64,000 nt of DNA from Arthrobacter endolithicus. Its GTDB lineage: Bacteria > Actinomycetota > Actinomycetes > Actinomycetales > Micrococcaceae. Position 1 is the stretch's first letter, and every line of letters starts with the position of its first letter. The stretch spans positions 124,001-188,000 of the forward strand of contig NZ_JAPNLH010000004.1 of assembly GCF_026627425.1 (NCBI RefSeq), in the 5' to 3' direction. Of the stretch, positions 23,907-33,632 are shown piece by piece. The notes beneath the pieces are model-generated. The model searched no databases, was not told the DNA's origin, and saw only the letters and a list, made by a program, of their open reading frames with translations. The translations under genes and the position numbers were made by a program.

Positions 23907-26414
23907 TCATTCGCTTGCGGTCTGGCTGGGTCCGATCGCATCGATGGCCTGGGTCAGCACGATTCCGGAGCCGTCGCGGCGCCCGTGCTCGGTGGGCAAC
24001 GCACGGGCCACGCCGGTCTCCGAGGCCGCCTTGGCCGGTCCGTGCCCGGCCCACGCCAGCAGCAGGCGGTCCTCACCCCTGAGGAATCTGTGCGCCCGGA
24101 CTCCACCTGTGGCGCGGCCCTTGGCCGGGTACTCGGCGAATGCCGTTACCTTGGCCGAACCGGGGACGGTGCCGGGTAGGGCGTCGGAGCTGCCGGCGAT
24201 GGTGACGACGACGGCGGCTGGGTCAGGTGCGCCGCCGCCTTCAGTTGTGACGACCGTAAAGCTGATGACCGAATCTCCGGCCTGCAGCTTGATGCCGGCC
24301 ATCCCGCCGGCGGTGCGGCCCTGCGGGCGGACGCTGGAGCCGGGGAAGTGCAGCAGCTGCGCCTGTTCGGTGATGAAGACGAGTTCATCGTTCTCGCCCG
24401 CGGGCGCTGCACCGACGATTCTGTCCCTGGCTTTGAGCGCAATGACCTCCCAGTCATCGCGGTTGAGCGGATATTCCGGCGAGACGCGTTTGATGACTCC
24501 CTGCTCGGTGCCCAGGGCGATGACCTCATTGAGCGGGGTGAACCCGACGAGCGTTTCACCCTTCGTCAGCGTCAGGAATTCCTTGGCGGGGACACCGCCG
24601 GCCATGTTGGGCATAGCGGTGGTAGGCGGGAGCGCCGGCATGTCCAGCACCTGCAGCCGCAGCATGCGTCCGGCAGAGGTAACCGCCGCGATTTCCGAAC
24701 GCGCGCTGGTGCGCAGCACGGAACGGAAGACGTCATGCTTATTGCGCGGACCGCCGTCGTTCAGGGGCTCCTGATGGGCGGTGCGGGCAATCTGTCCGGA
24801 CGCGCTCAGGATCACCCAGCAGGGGTCATCGGCGATCTCCAGCGCCAGTGGAGCGGCTTTTCCCTTCAGCCCGGCACCGCCGTCGACCGCGGCCAGGGCT
24901 TTGGCAACGCCGGGGGCCACCGCCTCGGATTCGAGCAGCACCGTGCGCCGGGGGGTGGCGTACTTGTCCGCAACGGCGCCCAGCTCGCCGGAGACAAGGT
25001 CCCGCAGGCGCTGTTCGGAGGCCAAAATTGCTTCCAGCTCCGCGATTTCACGCAGCAGCTCTTCTTGTTCCTTTTCCAGCTCAATGCGGGAGTATTTGGT
25101 CAGCTGGCGCAGCCGGAGTTCCAGAATGTAGTTGGCCTGGATCTCGCTCAGATCGTAGATCGCCATCAGGCGCTCCCGGGCCGCGGAGACCTCATCGGAG
25201 GAGCGGATGATCTGGATCACTTCGTCAATATCGACGATGGCGATCAGCAGACCCTCCACCAGGTGCAGCCGCTCCTTCTTCTTTCCCAGCCGATAGGACG
25301 TCCGGCGCCGGACCACCTGCAGCCGGTGGGCCACATAGACCCGCAGCAGGTCCAACAGCCCGAGTGTCTGGGGCTGGCCATCCACCAGGGTGACGTTATT
25401 GATCCCGAAGGAATCCTCCATCGGGGAGTAGCGGTAGAGCTGCGCGATCACGGCGTGGGGATTAAAGCCGTTCTTGATTTCTATGACCAGGCGCAGCCCG
25501 TGGTTACGGTCTGTCAGGTCAATGACGTCGCTGATGCCCTGCAATTTCTTGGACGTGACGGCGTCCTTAATCTTTTCAATGACCTTTTCCGGTCCCACCA
25601 GATACGGCAGTTCGGTGACCACCAGTCCAGTACGGCGCGCGGAGAGCTGCTCGATTTCGACCTTGGCACGGGTTTTAAAGGAACCTCGTCCGGTGGCGTA
25701 GGCGTCGCGGATGCCGTCCAGACCTACGATCCGGCCGCCGTTGGGCAGGTCCGGCCCGGGGATAAAGACCATCATGTCTTCCAGGCTTGCCTCCGGGTGG
25801 GCGATCAAATGCCGAGCGGCCGCGATGACCTCGCCCAGGTTGTGCGGGGCCATATTGGTGGCCATGCCGACGGCGATGCCGCTGGCACCGTTGACCAGGA
25901 GGTTTGGGAAGGCGGCCGGCAGCACCTCGGGCTGCGTCAGCTGGTTGTCGTAGTTGGGAATGAAGTCGACGACGTCCTCATCCAGGTCGTCGGTCAGCGT
26001 CAGGGCGGCGGCCGCCAGCCGTGCCTCGGTATAGCGCGGGGCTGCCGGTCCGTCGTCGAGCGAGCCGAAGTTTCCGTGCCCGTCGATCAGTGGCAGCCGC
26101 AGCGAAAAGTCCTGCGCCATGCGCACCATGGCGTCGTAGATGGCGGTGTCCCCGTGTGGGTGCAGCTTACCCATCACCTCCCCAACTACGCGGGCGCTCT
26201 TGACATGGCCGCGGTCCGGACGCAGGCCCATCTCGCTCATCATGTACAGAATGCGGCGCTGCACCGGCTTCAGGCCGTCCCGCGCGTCGGGCAGGGCGCG
26301 CGAGTAGATGACCGAATAGGCGTATTCGAGAAATGACCCTTCCATTTCACTGGAAACATCAATGTCAATGATTTTTTCGACGAAGTCATCGGCAGGCGGT
26401 TGGCGCTTGGCCAT
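23907..26414 (-). CDS. parC: DNA topoisomerase IV subunit A (type IIA, GyrA/ParC family)
   Basis: The DNA cleavage subunit of a type IIA topoisomerase; 835 residues. The breakage-reunion domain shows [31 protein letters not shown], the quinolone-determining segment [15 protein letters not shown] (Thr90 and Asp94 occupy the E. coli GyrA Ser83 and Asp87 positions) and the catalytic Tyr128 in PRYTEARL. A coiled-coil gate follows near 380-480. The C-terminal third is a beta-pinwheel-like domain with less regular repeats and no GyrA-box that I can recognise, which favours ParC over GyrA. The partner is the parE product. It is divergent from the Pat-like gene across 53 bases. Confidence 0.9.
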   Translation of the reverse strand: MAKRQPPADDFVEKIIDIDVSSEMEGSFLEYAYSVIYSRALPDARDGLKPVQRRILYMMSEMGLRPDRGHVKSARVVGEVMGKLHPHGDTAIYDAMVRMAQDFSLRLPLIDGHGNFGSLDDGPAAPRYTEARLAAAALTLTDDLDEDVVDFIPNYDNQLTQPEVLPAAFPNLLVNGASGIAVGMATNMAPHNLGEVIAAARHLIAHPEASLEDMMVFIPGPDLPNGGRIVGLDGIRDAYATGRGSFKTRAKVEIEQLSARRTGLVVTELPYLVGPEKVIEKIKDAVTSKKLQGISDVIDLTDRNHGLRLVIEIKNGFNPHAVIAQLYRYSPMEDSFGINNVTLVDGQPQTLGLLDLLRVYVAHRLQVVRRRTSYRLGKKKERLHLVEGLLIAIVDIDEVIQIIRSSDEVSAARERLMAIYDLSEIQANYILELRLRQLTKYSRIELEKEQEELLREIAELEAILASEQRLRDLVSGELGAVADKYATPRRTVLLESEAVAPGVAKALAAVDGGAGLKGKAAPLALEIADDPCWVILSASGQIARTAHQEPLNDGGPRNKHDVFRSVLRTSARSEIAAVTSAGRMLRLQVLDMPALPPTTAMPNMAGGVPAKEFLTLTKGETLVGFTPLNEVIALGTEQGVIKRVSPEYPLNRDDWEVIALKARDRIVGAAPAGENDELVFITEQAQLLHFPGSSVRPQGRTAGGMAGIKLQAGDSVISFTVVTTEGGGAPDPAAVVVTIAGSSDALPGTVPGSAKVTAFAEYPAKGRATGGVRAHRFLRGEDRLLLAWAGHGPAKAASETGVARALPTEHGRRDGSGIVLTQAIDAIGPSQTASE

Positions 26415-26455
26415 GGGAAAACGGGTTCCTTACTGGGGAAGGTGCAGGGACTAGG

Positions 26456-26467
26456 TACAGTGAGTCT
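26456..26467 (+). promoter_or_regulatory. Leaderless -10 element of the Pat-like gene
   Basis: TACAGT (26456-26461), six bases, then ATG 26468. Confidence 0.6.
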
Positions 26468-29143
26468 ATGGTGGAACAGCCCGAGAGGGCCGAATATCCG
26501 GAGCACTGGGAGGCCGATGTCGTGCTGCGCGACGGCGGGACCGCTCATCTGCGGCCGATGTCCGCCACCGATTCCGACGCCGTGCAGACGTTTCATCTGG
26601 GGCAGTCGCAGAACTCGATTTATCTGCGCTTTTTCACCTATAAGTCCCGGTTGACCGACAAAGAGCTGCACCGCTTTACCGAACTTGATTACCGGGACCG
26701 GGTTGCCTTGGTGATTACTATCTCCGGCGAAATCCTCGGGATCGGCCGTTATGACCGGCTGGACGATCCGGCGCAGGCGGAGGTCGCCTTCAATATCGCC
26801 GACCGCCATCAGGGCCGCGGTCTTGGTTCCATCCTGCTCGAACACCTGGCCGCCGCCGCACGGGAGAACGGAATCCGAAAATTCACCGCGGAGATTCTGC
26901 CGGAGAACCGCAAAATGCTCGCGGTCTTTTCCGAGGCCGGATATGAAGTCCACCGGCACTTTGACGACGGTGTTATTTCCCTCGCCTTCGATATCGATCC
27001 GACGCAGAAATCGCGGGCGGTGATGGAATCCAGGGAACACCGGGCGGAGGCCCGGAGCGTGGCCGGGCTGCTGGCGCCGCGCTCCGTGGCCGTGATCGGC
27101 GCGAGCCGGCAATGGGGAAGCCTGGGTAACCAGCTGCTGGAGCACATTGTGGAGGGCGGGTTCAACGGTCCGGTCCACGCGGTCAATCCCGAGGCGCTGG
27201 AGCTCTCCGGCCTGATGTCCTACGGCAGTATCGGCGATATTCCCGGGCCGGTGGATCTGGCCATCATCGCCGTCCCCTACGATCAGGTGCCCAAGGTCGT
27301 GGCTGAATGCGGTGCCGCGGGGGTGAAGGGACTGCTGGTGGCCACCGCAGGTTTCGCGGACGACGGCGCCCGCGGCCTGCTGCGCCAGCGCGAGCTTGTG
27401 CGTCAGGCCAGGGCGAGCGGGATGCGTGTAATCGGACCCGCATCGCTCGGCGTGGCGAATACGCATCCCGACGTGTCCTTAAACGCCTCGATGGCGCCTT
27501 CGCTGCCGCGCCGCGGTGGCCTGGGTTTGTTCAGCCAGTCCGCAGCCATCGGGGTGTCGCTGTACGCCGCATCCAGCCGACGACGCATCGGACTCTCCAG
27601 CATGCTCTCGGCTGGCAACAGGGCCGACGTTTCCGGCAATGACCTGATGCAGTATTGGGAAGACGATGAGCAGACGCGCGCATGCGGGCTGTATCTGGAA
27701 TCTATCGGGAATCCCAGGAAGTTTTCCCGGATCTGCCGCCGGCTGGCGCGCAGCAAGCCGGTGATCGTGGCGAAATCAGAGGTGATGGGGCTGGTGCTGC
27801 CGCCCGGCCACGCGGTTCGGACCACCGCAGCTCCACCAGGCGCGTTGGATGCGATGCTGCGGCAGGCCGGTGTCATTCGAGTTGAGACAATCGACGAACT
27901 GCTGGATGTGGCGCAGATCGTGGATCGCCAGTCGCTGCCGGCCGGGCCGGGCATAGCCGTGTTCAGCAATTCCCTGGCCTTGGGTAAAGTGGTTGCGGAT
28001 TCCGCGCAGGCGCATGGGCTTCACGCCTGTTCCATCACAGCGGATCTGCAGCTGGACAGTGGCCAGTCCGTGGCACTTCCCATCCTGCGGCGGCGCCTGC
28101 TCGCTGAGCTCCGCCGGGACACAGTGCACGCCGCCGTGGTGACTCTGCTGCCCGCCCGTGGCCTGACCGTTGAAGCGATTGCCCAGCTGCTCTTTGACTG
28201 CGGCCAGGAAGCGGGCAAGCCGGTCGTGGCGGCGTTTACCGGGATTTTGGATCCTTCGATCTATGTCGAGGGACTGATCGGTCGGGGCCTGCCGTGCTAC
28301 TCAAACCCGGCCAACGGCGTTCGGGCGCTCGCCGCCGTCGTCCGTTATGCACAGTGGCGCCAGCGCGAACAGGTGGCTTTTGCGCAACCGGAGCACATCG
28401 ATTCGGACGCGGTCACGGCGGCGCTGGAGGGCCTGCTGGACGGCGTCGTAGGGGATGCCCTGGTGACCCTTGACCCTGGTGTAGGCGCGGAGCTGCTGTC
28501 GCACTATGGCATCCGGGTGTTGGAATCCGTACCCTTCCAGACGCCGGATGAGGCGGTGGCGGCGGCACAGCGACTGGGCTGGCCGGTGGCCTTGAAGACG
28601 ACCGATGCCATCCTGCGGCATCGCCTGGACCTGGGCGGGGTGCGACTGAATATCGAAGACGCCGTTTCGCTGCGGCTGAACATCGCGCAGATGGCCAAGG
28701 TGCTCCAGCCATTCGGAAGTTTCGCTATGGAAGTCCAGAGCATGGCAGCTGTGGGTCAGTCGTGCACACTGCGGGCCATTGAGGACCCGTTGCTGGGCCC
28801 GGTTGTCTCCTTCGGACTCGCCGGCGATGCCGTTGATCTGTTGGGGGACTGGGCTCATCGAGTGCCCCCGCTGACCGGGACGGACGTGGCGGACCTGGTG
28901 CGCTCCCCGCAGGCGGCGCGCAAATTATTTGGCTATCAGGGCCTGCCGCCGGTAGACATTGCCGCCCTAGAGGACCTGCTGGCCCGGCTGGCCGTACTGA
29001 AGGACGAGCACCCGGAGATTGCGCTGGTTGAGTTCAATCCGGTGTTGGTCGGGCATAACGGACTGCAGATCCTCGCCGCCGACGTGCGGATCGGAAACCC
29101 TGCACAACGGACGGACAGCGCACGCCGTGCGATGGTCTCCTGA
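26468..29143 (+). CDS. GNAT acetyltransferase fused to acyl-CoA synthetase (NDP-forming); Pat-like
   Basis: An 891-residue fusion. Residues 15-190 are a GNAT domain with the acetyl-CoA loop IADRHQGRGLGSILLEHLAAAAR. Residues from about 200 are a CoA-binding Rossmann domain (LLAPRSVAVIGASRQWGSLGN), then succinyl-CoA-ligase-like domains (GLGLFSQSAAIGVSLYAASS), and the last 220 residues are an ATP-grasp domain (GWPVALKTTDAILRHRLDLGGV). This layout is that of the protein lysine acetyltransferases called Pat/PatZ, which acetylate and switch off acyl-CoA synthetases. In many actinobacteria the ligase half is thought to be regulatory. Whether this one retains ligase activity is unknown. The gene is monocistronic as far as I can see. 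Confidence 0.9.
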   Translation: MVEQPERAEYPEHWEADVVLRDGGTAHLRPMSATDSDAVQTFHLGQSQNSIYLRFFTYKSRLTDKELHRFTELDYRDRVALVITISGEILGIGRYDRLDDPAQAEVAFNIADRHQGRGLGSILLEHLAAAARENGIRKFTAEILPENRKMLAVFSEAGYEVHRHFDDGVISLAFDIDPTQKSRAVMESREHRAEARSVAGLLAPRSVAVIGASRQWGSLGNQLLEHIVEGGFNGPVHAVNPEALELSGLMSYGSIGDIPGPVDLAIIAVPYDQVPKVVAECGAAGVKGLLVATAGFADDGARGLLRQRELVRQARASGMRVIGPASLGVANTHPDVSLNASMAPSLPRRGGLGLFSQSAAIGVSLYAASSRRRIGLSSMLSAGNRADVSGNDLMQYWEDDEQTRACGLYLESIGNPRKFSRICRRLARSKPVIVAKSEVMGLVLPPGHAVRTTAAPPGALDAMLRQAGVIRVETIDELLDVAQIVDRQSLPAGPGIAVFSNSLALGKVVADSAQAHGLHACSITADLQLDSGQSVALPILRRRLLAELRRDTVHAAVVTLLPARGLTVEAIAQLLFDCGQEAGKPVVAAFTGILDPSIYVEGLIGRGLPCYSNPANGVRALAAVVRYAQWRQREQVAFAQPEHIDSDAVTAALEGLLDGVVGDALVTLDPGVGAELLSHYGIRVLESVPFQTPDEAVAAAQRLGWPVALKTTDAILRHRLDLGGVRLNIEDAVSLRLNIAQMAKVLQPFGSFAMEVQSMAAVGQSCTLRAIEDPLLGPVVSFGLAGDAVDLLGDWAHRVPPLTGTDVADLVRSPQAARKLFGYQGLPPVDIAALEDLLARLAVLKDEHPEIALVEFNPVLVGHNGLQILAADVRIGNPAQRTDSARRAMVS

Positions 29144-29172
29144 ACCGGTTAGCATGCGGGCGGCGGATCTGT

Positions 29173-29184
29173 GAAAATGGAACC
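29173..29184 (+). promoter_or_regulatory. Possible leaderless -10 of the DUF5998 gene
   Basis: GAAAAT (29173-29178) is six bases before ATG 29185. The first base does not match TANNNT, so this is weaker than the other sites. Confidence 0.4.
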
Positions 29185-29916
29185 ATGAACTCGTTCGGAA
29201 CCACGGCGCCGCACGCCGCCCAAGGCCATGACCTCGAGGCGGCTCTGCAACGGGCTGGCTTTTACCCGCCGTTGGTCGCTGACGTGGTCGAGGATGCCCT
29301 GGACGGGCGGTCGTGCCTGGCACATCTAGTCCACTTGGAAACCCATTTTGACCGGACCGAAGTGCACCGCCACATCACCGTGCTGGTGCTCACCGAGGAC
29401 ATGCTGGTAATCACCCACGTGGACGATCAGCAGCTCGACGACGAGGGCGAACAGATGGTGGCGCAGGTATCCACTGAATCTGTGCCAGTGAGCCAAATTA
29501 AGTCCGTGGTGCTCAGCTACCTGTATGCCCAGCCGCAAAACTACAAGCCGTCCGACCCGGTGCGGGAGCTGACGGTTTCCATCGCTTGGTCCGGCGGCCA
29601 ACGGATCGACATCGGCCCCGCCGGCTGCGCAGATCCACAGTGCGACGCGGATCACGGCTACACGGGCACCGTCGCTCAGGAAGACATCGCCCTGCGGATC
29701 AGTGCCGAGGCGGACGGGCTGCAGGCAGTGCAGGATGCCAAGTCTTTTGCCCGCTCCCTGCGCGCTGTCAATACCAGCAGCATCAGCACCGCAGCGGCCG
29801 TGTCACCCGCCGCTGCCCACGGCACCGCCTCGTCCGCAGGGGAGCCGCACGCCGTCGAACGGGGCAGGTTCCCCTCGCTGGGGTACAAGCTCAATCGCGG
29901 GCACGACCGGCGCTAG
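29185..29916 (+). CDS. DUF5998 family protein
   Basis: A 243-residue soluble protein of an actinobacterial family without known function. Conserved-looking parts are HLVHLETHFDRTEVHRHITVLVLTEDMLV with several histidines, and DPQCDADHGYTGTVAQEDIALRIS with a Cys-Asp-His cluster. The last 50 residues are Ala/Ser-rich and probably disordered. It is followed within four bases by the phosphodiesterase-like gene and probably co-transcribed with it and with tdk. Confidence 0.75.
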   Translation: MNSFGTTAPHAAQGHDLEAALQRAGFYPPLVADVVEDALDGRSCLAHLVHLETHFDRTEVHRHITVLVLTEDMLVITHVDDQQLDDEGEQMVAQVSTESVPVSQIKSVVLSYLYAQPQNYKPSDPVRELTVSIAWSGGQRIDIGPAGCADPQCDADHGYTGTVAQEDIALRISAEADGLQAVQDAKSFARSLRAVNTSSISTAAAVSPAAAHGTASSAGEPHAVERGRFPSLGYKLNRGHDRR

Positions 29917-29919
29917 GGC

Positions 29920-31182
29920 GTGCCGTCGACTGGTGGGATGCCACCTGCACAAGCAGTGTCCACTGCGCTCAAGCCCGGAGCGGACATGCCGGCCCAGGAG
30001 TCGTTGCCCAAGGCCCCCGGGTACGGGCGTAGTACCGTTGGCGAAGTCCTGACCAGCAGTGCCGCTGCCCTCGGTGTGCCGGGATTTACGAATCCGCTCA
30101 AGATTCCGTCTTCCCGCCGGATCTGTGTAGTGCTGGTGGACGGTCTGGGCAAGGCGCTCTTGGCCCAACGGGCCGCGCATGCGCCCTTCTTGCGTTCGGT
30201 CATGACGCATCCCGACAGCAGGATGGCAACGCTTAGCGCTTCCTTTCCGTCCACCACGGTCAGCTCGCTGACCAGTCTGGGGACCGGCGTCGCCCCCGGT
30301 CAGCACGGCATGGTGGGGTACGACGTGCTGGATCCGGCGCAGGATAAGGTGGTAAACCTGCTGGGCGGGTGGGATGCGGGTGTGGATCCGCTTGCCTGGC
30401 AGCCTTTTCCCACCATTTTTGAACGGCTTCGCGGGAAAATTCCGGTGGCGACGGTCAGCCTGCCCAAGTTTGCCGATTCGCCGATGACCCGCGCGGCCTT
30501 GCGCGGGAGCGAATTCACCGCTGCCACGTCGCCGCACGCACGCACCGCGGCAGCGGCCGAGCTGTTGACGGCCAATGAGAACATGCTGCTCTATTTCTAC
30601 TGGAGCGAGTTGGACAAGGCCGGCCACGGCCACGGCTGCCAGTCCGCTGCCTGGGAACACCAGCTTGAAGAGCTGGATGCGGCGATGAAGCGTCTGGCGG
30701 CGCAGCTTCCGTCGGACACGATTTTGCTGTTGACCGCGGACCACGGGATGCTGGACGTCCCCGAGCACGCTCGCATCGATTTCTCTGCCGAGCGCGAACT
30801 GGTTGCTGGTGTTCGACACACGGCGGGAGAGCCGCGGATGGTCCATCTGTACCTTGAACCGGATGCCGGCGACCAGGTACGGGACAGCCTTGTTGAAGCC
30901 TGGCTGCGGCGCTACGGCAAGCAGGCCTGGGTGCTGACCCGCGAGCAGGCCGTCCGGGCGGGTTATTTCGGCACTGTACGGCCGGAGGTGCTGGGCCGGA
31001 TCGGCGACGTGCTGATTGCGGCCAGGGAGCCCATAGCGTTCTACGATCTGCGCCGAGTGCGCAGTTCGGCCATGGAAGTGGTGGGCCAGCACGGGTCCCT
31101 CACGAAGGTCGAGCGCGAGGTCCCACTGCTGCAGATTCCCATGAGCGCTGCCAGCGGCAGGAGCGGGCGCAGGCGTGGCTGA
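29920..31182 (+). CDS. Alkaline phosphatase superfamily protein (nucleotide pyrophosphatase/phosphodiesterase type)
   Basis: A 420-residue hydrolase of the alkaline phosphatase superfamily. The metal and nucleophile region is VVLVDGLGKALL followed by FPSTTVSSLTSLGTGVAPGQHGMVGYDV, in which a Thr/Ser acts as nucleophile. The second metal site is LLLTADHGMLDVP. The substrate is unknown; relatives cleave phosphodiesters or nucleotides. No signal peptide is seen. I keep GTG 29920, but ATG 29938 is an equally good start; neither has a convincing ribosome site. It starts four bases after the DUF5998 stop and overlaps tdk by eight bases. Confidence 0.85.
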   Translation: MPSTGGMPPAQAVSTALKPGADMPAQESLPKAPGYGRSTVGEVLTSSAAALGVPGFTNPLKIPSSRRICVVLVDGLGKALLAQRAAHAPFLRSVMTHPDSRMATLSASFPSTTVSSLTSLGTGVAPGQHGMVGYDVLDPAQDKVVNLLGGWDAGVDPLAWQPFPTIFERLRGKIPVATVSLPKFADSPMTRAALRGSEFTAATSPHARTAAAAELLTANENMLLYFYWSELDKAGHGHGCQSAAWEHQLEELDAAMKRLAAQLPSDTILLLTADHGMLDVPEHARIDFSAERELVAGVRHTAGEPRMVHLYLEPDAGDQVRDSLVEAWLRRYGKQAWVLTREQAVRAGYFGTVRPEVLGRIGDVLIAAREPIAFYDLRRVRSSAMEVVGQHGSLTKVEREVPLLQIPMSAASGRSGRRRG

Positions 31183-31876
31183 ACTGGTCTTCTTCTCCGG
31201 CACCATGGACTGCGGGAAATCCACCCTGGCCCTGCAAATGGACCACAACCACCGTCAACGCGGCCGCAGTGGGCTGCTCTTCAGCTGCAACGACCGCGCT
31301 GGAGTATCGGTGATCTCCAGCCGGCTGGGTCCGCGCAGCGCTGCCTTGGAGGTGGACCCTCAGACGGACCTATGGGCCGAGGTTGTCGGACGGCGCACCC
31401 GCGGGGAGCGGATCGACTACCTTATCTGTGACGAAGTGCAGTTCTACGCCGCCGCGCAAATTGAACAATTGGCTCGCACCGTGGACGAGATGAACGTGGA
31501 CGTCTTCGCCTTTGGCATTGCGACCGATTTCCAAACCAGGCTCTTTCCCGGCTCCCAACGGCTCATTGAGCTGGCCGACCGCGTGCAGATACCCCAGCTG
31601 GAGGCATTGTGCTGGTGCGGCCGGCGCGCCACTCAGAACGCGCGGACCGTGGACGGGGCCATGGTGGTTGAGGGCGCGCAGGTGGCGGTCGGCGACGTTG
31701 AGATGGGCCTGGGCGCCGACGTTCCAGGGGGCGGAGTAGCCGACGACGGCACCAGTGCTGCGGCTGTGGGCTATGAAACGCTGTGCCGCCGCCACTACAT
31801 GCGCCGGATCACCGCACACAGTGCCAGCCTGGCCGGAGCGCAAGAGCCCCTCCTGCCATTCGACGTTGCCGGCTGA
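31175..31876 (+). CDS. tdk: Thymidine kinase (type II)
   Basis: Phosphorylates thymidine to dTMP in the salvage pathway; 233 residues, slightly longer than the family norm because of a Gly-rich insert before the C-terminus. The P-loop is GTMDCGKST (residues 9-17), the Walker-B-like segment is DEVQFY (86-91), and the lasso region contains ALCWCGRRATQNART with a CxC zinc pair whose partners would be the Cys and His of LCRRHYMRR. The start is GTG 31175, inside the end of the upstream gene, which suggests translational coupling. dut, also in dTMP metabolism, lies 2.3 kb downstream. The 119-base gap to sepH holds no clear terminator. Confidence 0.92.
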   Translation: MAELVFFSGTMDCGKSTLALQMDHNHRQRGRSGLLFSCNDRAGVSVISSRLGPRSAALEVDPQTDLWAEVVGRRTRGERIDYLICDEVQFYAAAQIEQLARTVDEMNVDVFAFGIATDFQTRLFPGSQRLIELADRVQIPQLEALCWCGRRATQNARTVDGAMVVEGAQVAVGDVEMGLGADVPGGGVADDGTSAAAVGYETLCRRHYMRRITAHSASLAGAQEPLLPFDVAG

Positions 31877-31995
31877 GCGCAATTTTTCCCCGGATGACGT
31901 GAGGGCTCCCGTCGGCGTTTGTGTCGAGGCGGCACCGTGGGCGCAGCAGTTTGCCCACACGTCCGGACGCTGAAGCGTCAGTTTCCGGGAGTGAG

Positions 31996-33459
31996 CTAGT
32001 CGCCTTTCGTGCCGAAGACGATTTCGTCCCAGCTCGGTACGCTTGAGCGTTTAGGTTTGACGGCAGCTTTCCGGTCCGCGCGCTCTGCTGTTTCAGCCCG
32101 GTCAGGGGACTCCTGGGCAAGAGCACCCTTGGGTGCCGCCGAGATGCGCACTTCCCTGGTCTGGGTGCTGACGTCATGGAGGTCAAGGCTGTCCGGCGCC
32201 GGCGCCGGCGCCGGGTGCCGCGGGGCCAGGCTAAGACGCGAAAAGGGGCGGGAGCGATCTTTCCGGTTCCTGGGCGTGCCGGCTTCAGGCGTCTCGTCCT
32301 CGGCTGCGTTGGAATCTGAGTCGCGGCCAGAGGAATTGTCGGCTGTGAGGCCGTAGCTCGTGGAATTACGTTCGGCCGAGTCTTCCGACGGGGGCGTCAC
32401 CGCCCGCGGGTGTGCTGCCGGGATTCCGCTTGTTAACATCGAGGCAAGGGCGTCATCTTCGTCCTCGTCCACACCCAGACGTTGCCCGCGGCGGGACCGC
32501 AGCATATCCAGGAGGTTCTCCGCCTCGCTTGCCGTCTGATCTGCTCCGGCTGGTTCGCCGCCGTCGGCCGACTCCGAGTCCAGGGCAGCCTGGGCTTCAA
32601 TGTCAAAGGGCCTGTCCGCGACGGCGGTGAGCCGTCGGGCCGGAAGGGGACCGTCGAGCGGTTCGAGCTCGCTAAGCTGCTGTGCCCAGCGGTTGGTGTT
32701 GTGAATGGTTTTGCGCCCCGGGTTGAAGATCCATTGCGCGGGAGCCGGCTCGCCGATGCTGGCAATAGCGCCCGTTGCAGGGGCCCGGAACGAACCGGTC
32801 TTGGAAGTTGAGCTGGTTTGGGAAGTTTCGCCGGGTGGATTTTCGCTCGTTGATTCTTCGCCGGCTGAATTGTCACTCTTGGAACTGTCTGTCTTGGAAC
32901 TGTCTGTCTTGGAACTGTCACTGTTCGAATCGTCGCTGTTCGAATTGTCGCTGTCGAAGTCTGCGGTGACGGTCCAGGCGCCATCTGGCCGGCGCCAGGC
33001 GTCCCACACGACGCTGGCCGGATCAATGCCGAAGGCCGTGAGCCGGCAGGCCACCATTTCCTCCAGGCTTGCCGGATTGTCGCCGAAAGCGGATCGGTAT
33101 CCGTCGTGGGCCGGGGCAGCAGCCGATACTTCGACAGCTCGGGCCTGCCGGGCAATGTACTCGCGCTCGGCCAGTACTGGACCCTCATATCGGCGGATGT
33201 GGGCCAGATCCAGGCCCGAGGACTCAGCCACCGCCTCTGCCGTTGCGCCGGCGCGGATCTGTATCTGGATATCACGCGGGGACAACCGCGGTTTTTCCGC
33301 ATCGGTCCCCCGGGCTGTCATCCGGCTGGCCTTGGCCGTCCGCGACGCGGCGACGCGAAGGGCCTCATCGATACGCAGCCGGTAAATTTCCCCGCCGGTA
33401 CCACTGAGGAGCAGGTGTTCGGCGTCATCATGGACGCCCACCAACCGCAAATCCTGCAT
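31996..33459 (-). CDS. sepH: Septation protein SepH
   Basis: A 487-residue cell-division protein; in Streptomyces and mycobacteria SepH binds FtsZ and promotes filament assembly. The N-terminal DUF3071 domain contains MQDLRLVGVHDDAEHLLL and a helix-turn-helix PRLSPRDIQIQIRAGATAEAVAESSG, and the C-terminal short motif VPSWDEIVFG is conserved. The middle is a long acidic, Ser/Pro-rich disordered part, including pentapeptide repeats of the DSSKT/DDSNS type encoded by six 15-bp units at 32865-32954. The start is ATG 33459, with GGAGGG four bases upstream. It converges with tdk. Confidence 0.92.
   Translation of the reverse strand: MQDLRLVGVHDDAEHLLLSGTGGEIYRLRIDEALRVAASRTAKASRMTARGTDAEKPRLSPRDIQIQIRAGATAEAVAESSGLDLAHIRRYEGPVLAEREYIARQARAVEVSAAAPAHDGYRSAFGDNPASLEEMVACRLTAFGIDPASVVWDAWRRPDGAWTVTADFDSDNSNSDDSNSDSSKTDSSKTDSSKSDNSAGEESTSENPPGETSQTSSTSKTGSFRAPATGAIASIGEPAPAQWIFNPGRKTIHNTNRWAQQLSELEPLDGPLPARRLTAVADRPFDIEAQAALDSESADGGEPAGADQTASEAENLLDMLRSRRGQRLGVDEDEDDALASMLTSGIPAAHPRAVTPPSEDSAERNSTSYGLTADNSSGRDSDSNAAEDETPEAGTPRNRKDRSRPFSRLSLAPRHPAPAPAPDSLDLHDVSTQTREVRISAAPKGALAQESPDRAETAERADRKAAVKPKRSSVPSWDEIVFGTKGD
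32865..32954. repeat. 15-bp tandem repeat, 6 units, inside sepH
   Basis: Units such as tggaactgtctgtct are repeated in frame. On the minus strand they encode D-[SND]-S-[KN]-[TS] pentapeptides in the disordered middle of SepH. Confidence 0.88.
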
Positions 33460-33632
33460 AAAGCCCTCCAGCCTCTCGCTACATCAATGAAAACCTTGCC
33501 ACCGAAAGGCGGTATTTCCTACTACCTCAGTGGGCGTGGCGCGAACGCGTCCGGCAGCCAGGGCCCCGGCGAGCTCACGTCCAAGGGCGGAACTGCCCGG
33601 GCCGGTCTCCGGCGCCGGTCTACGAGGCCGGT

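Noticed and set aside
24348-26336. Large open frame (662 codons) antisense to parC, and similar ones antisense to acnA (47788-49923), dxs (50840-52723), lpdA (567-1811) and cydA (15125-16744)
   Set aside because: Shadow frames of high-GC genes: amino acid composition is abnormal, there are no family motifs or ribosome sites, and the opposite strand encodes clear enzymes.
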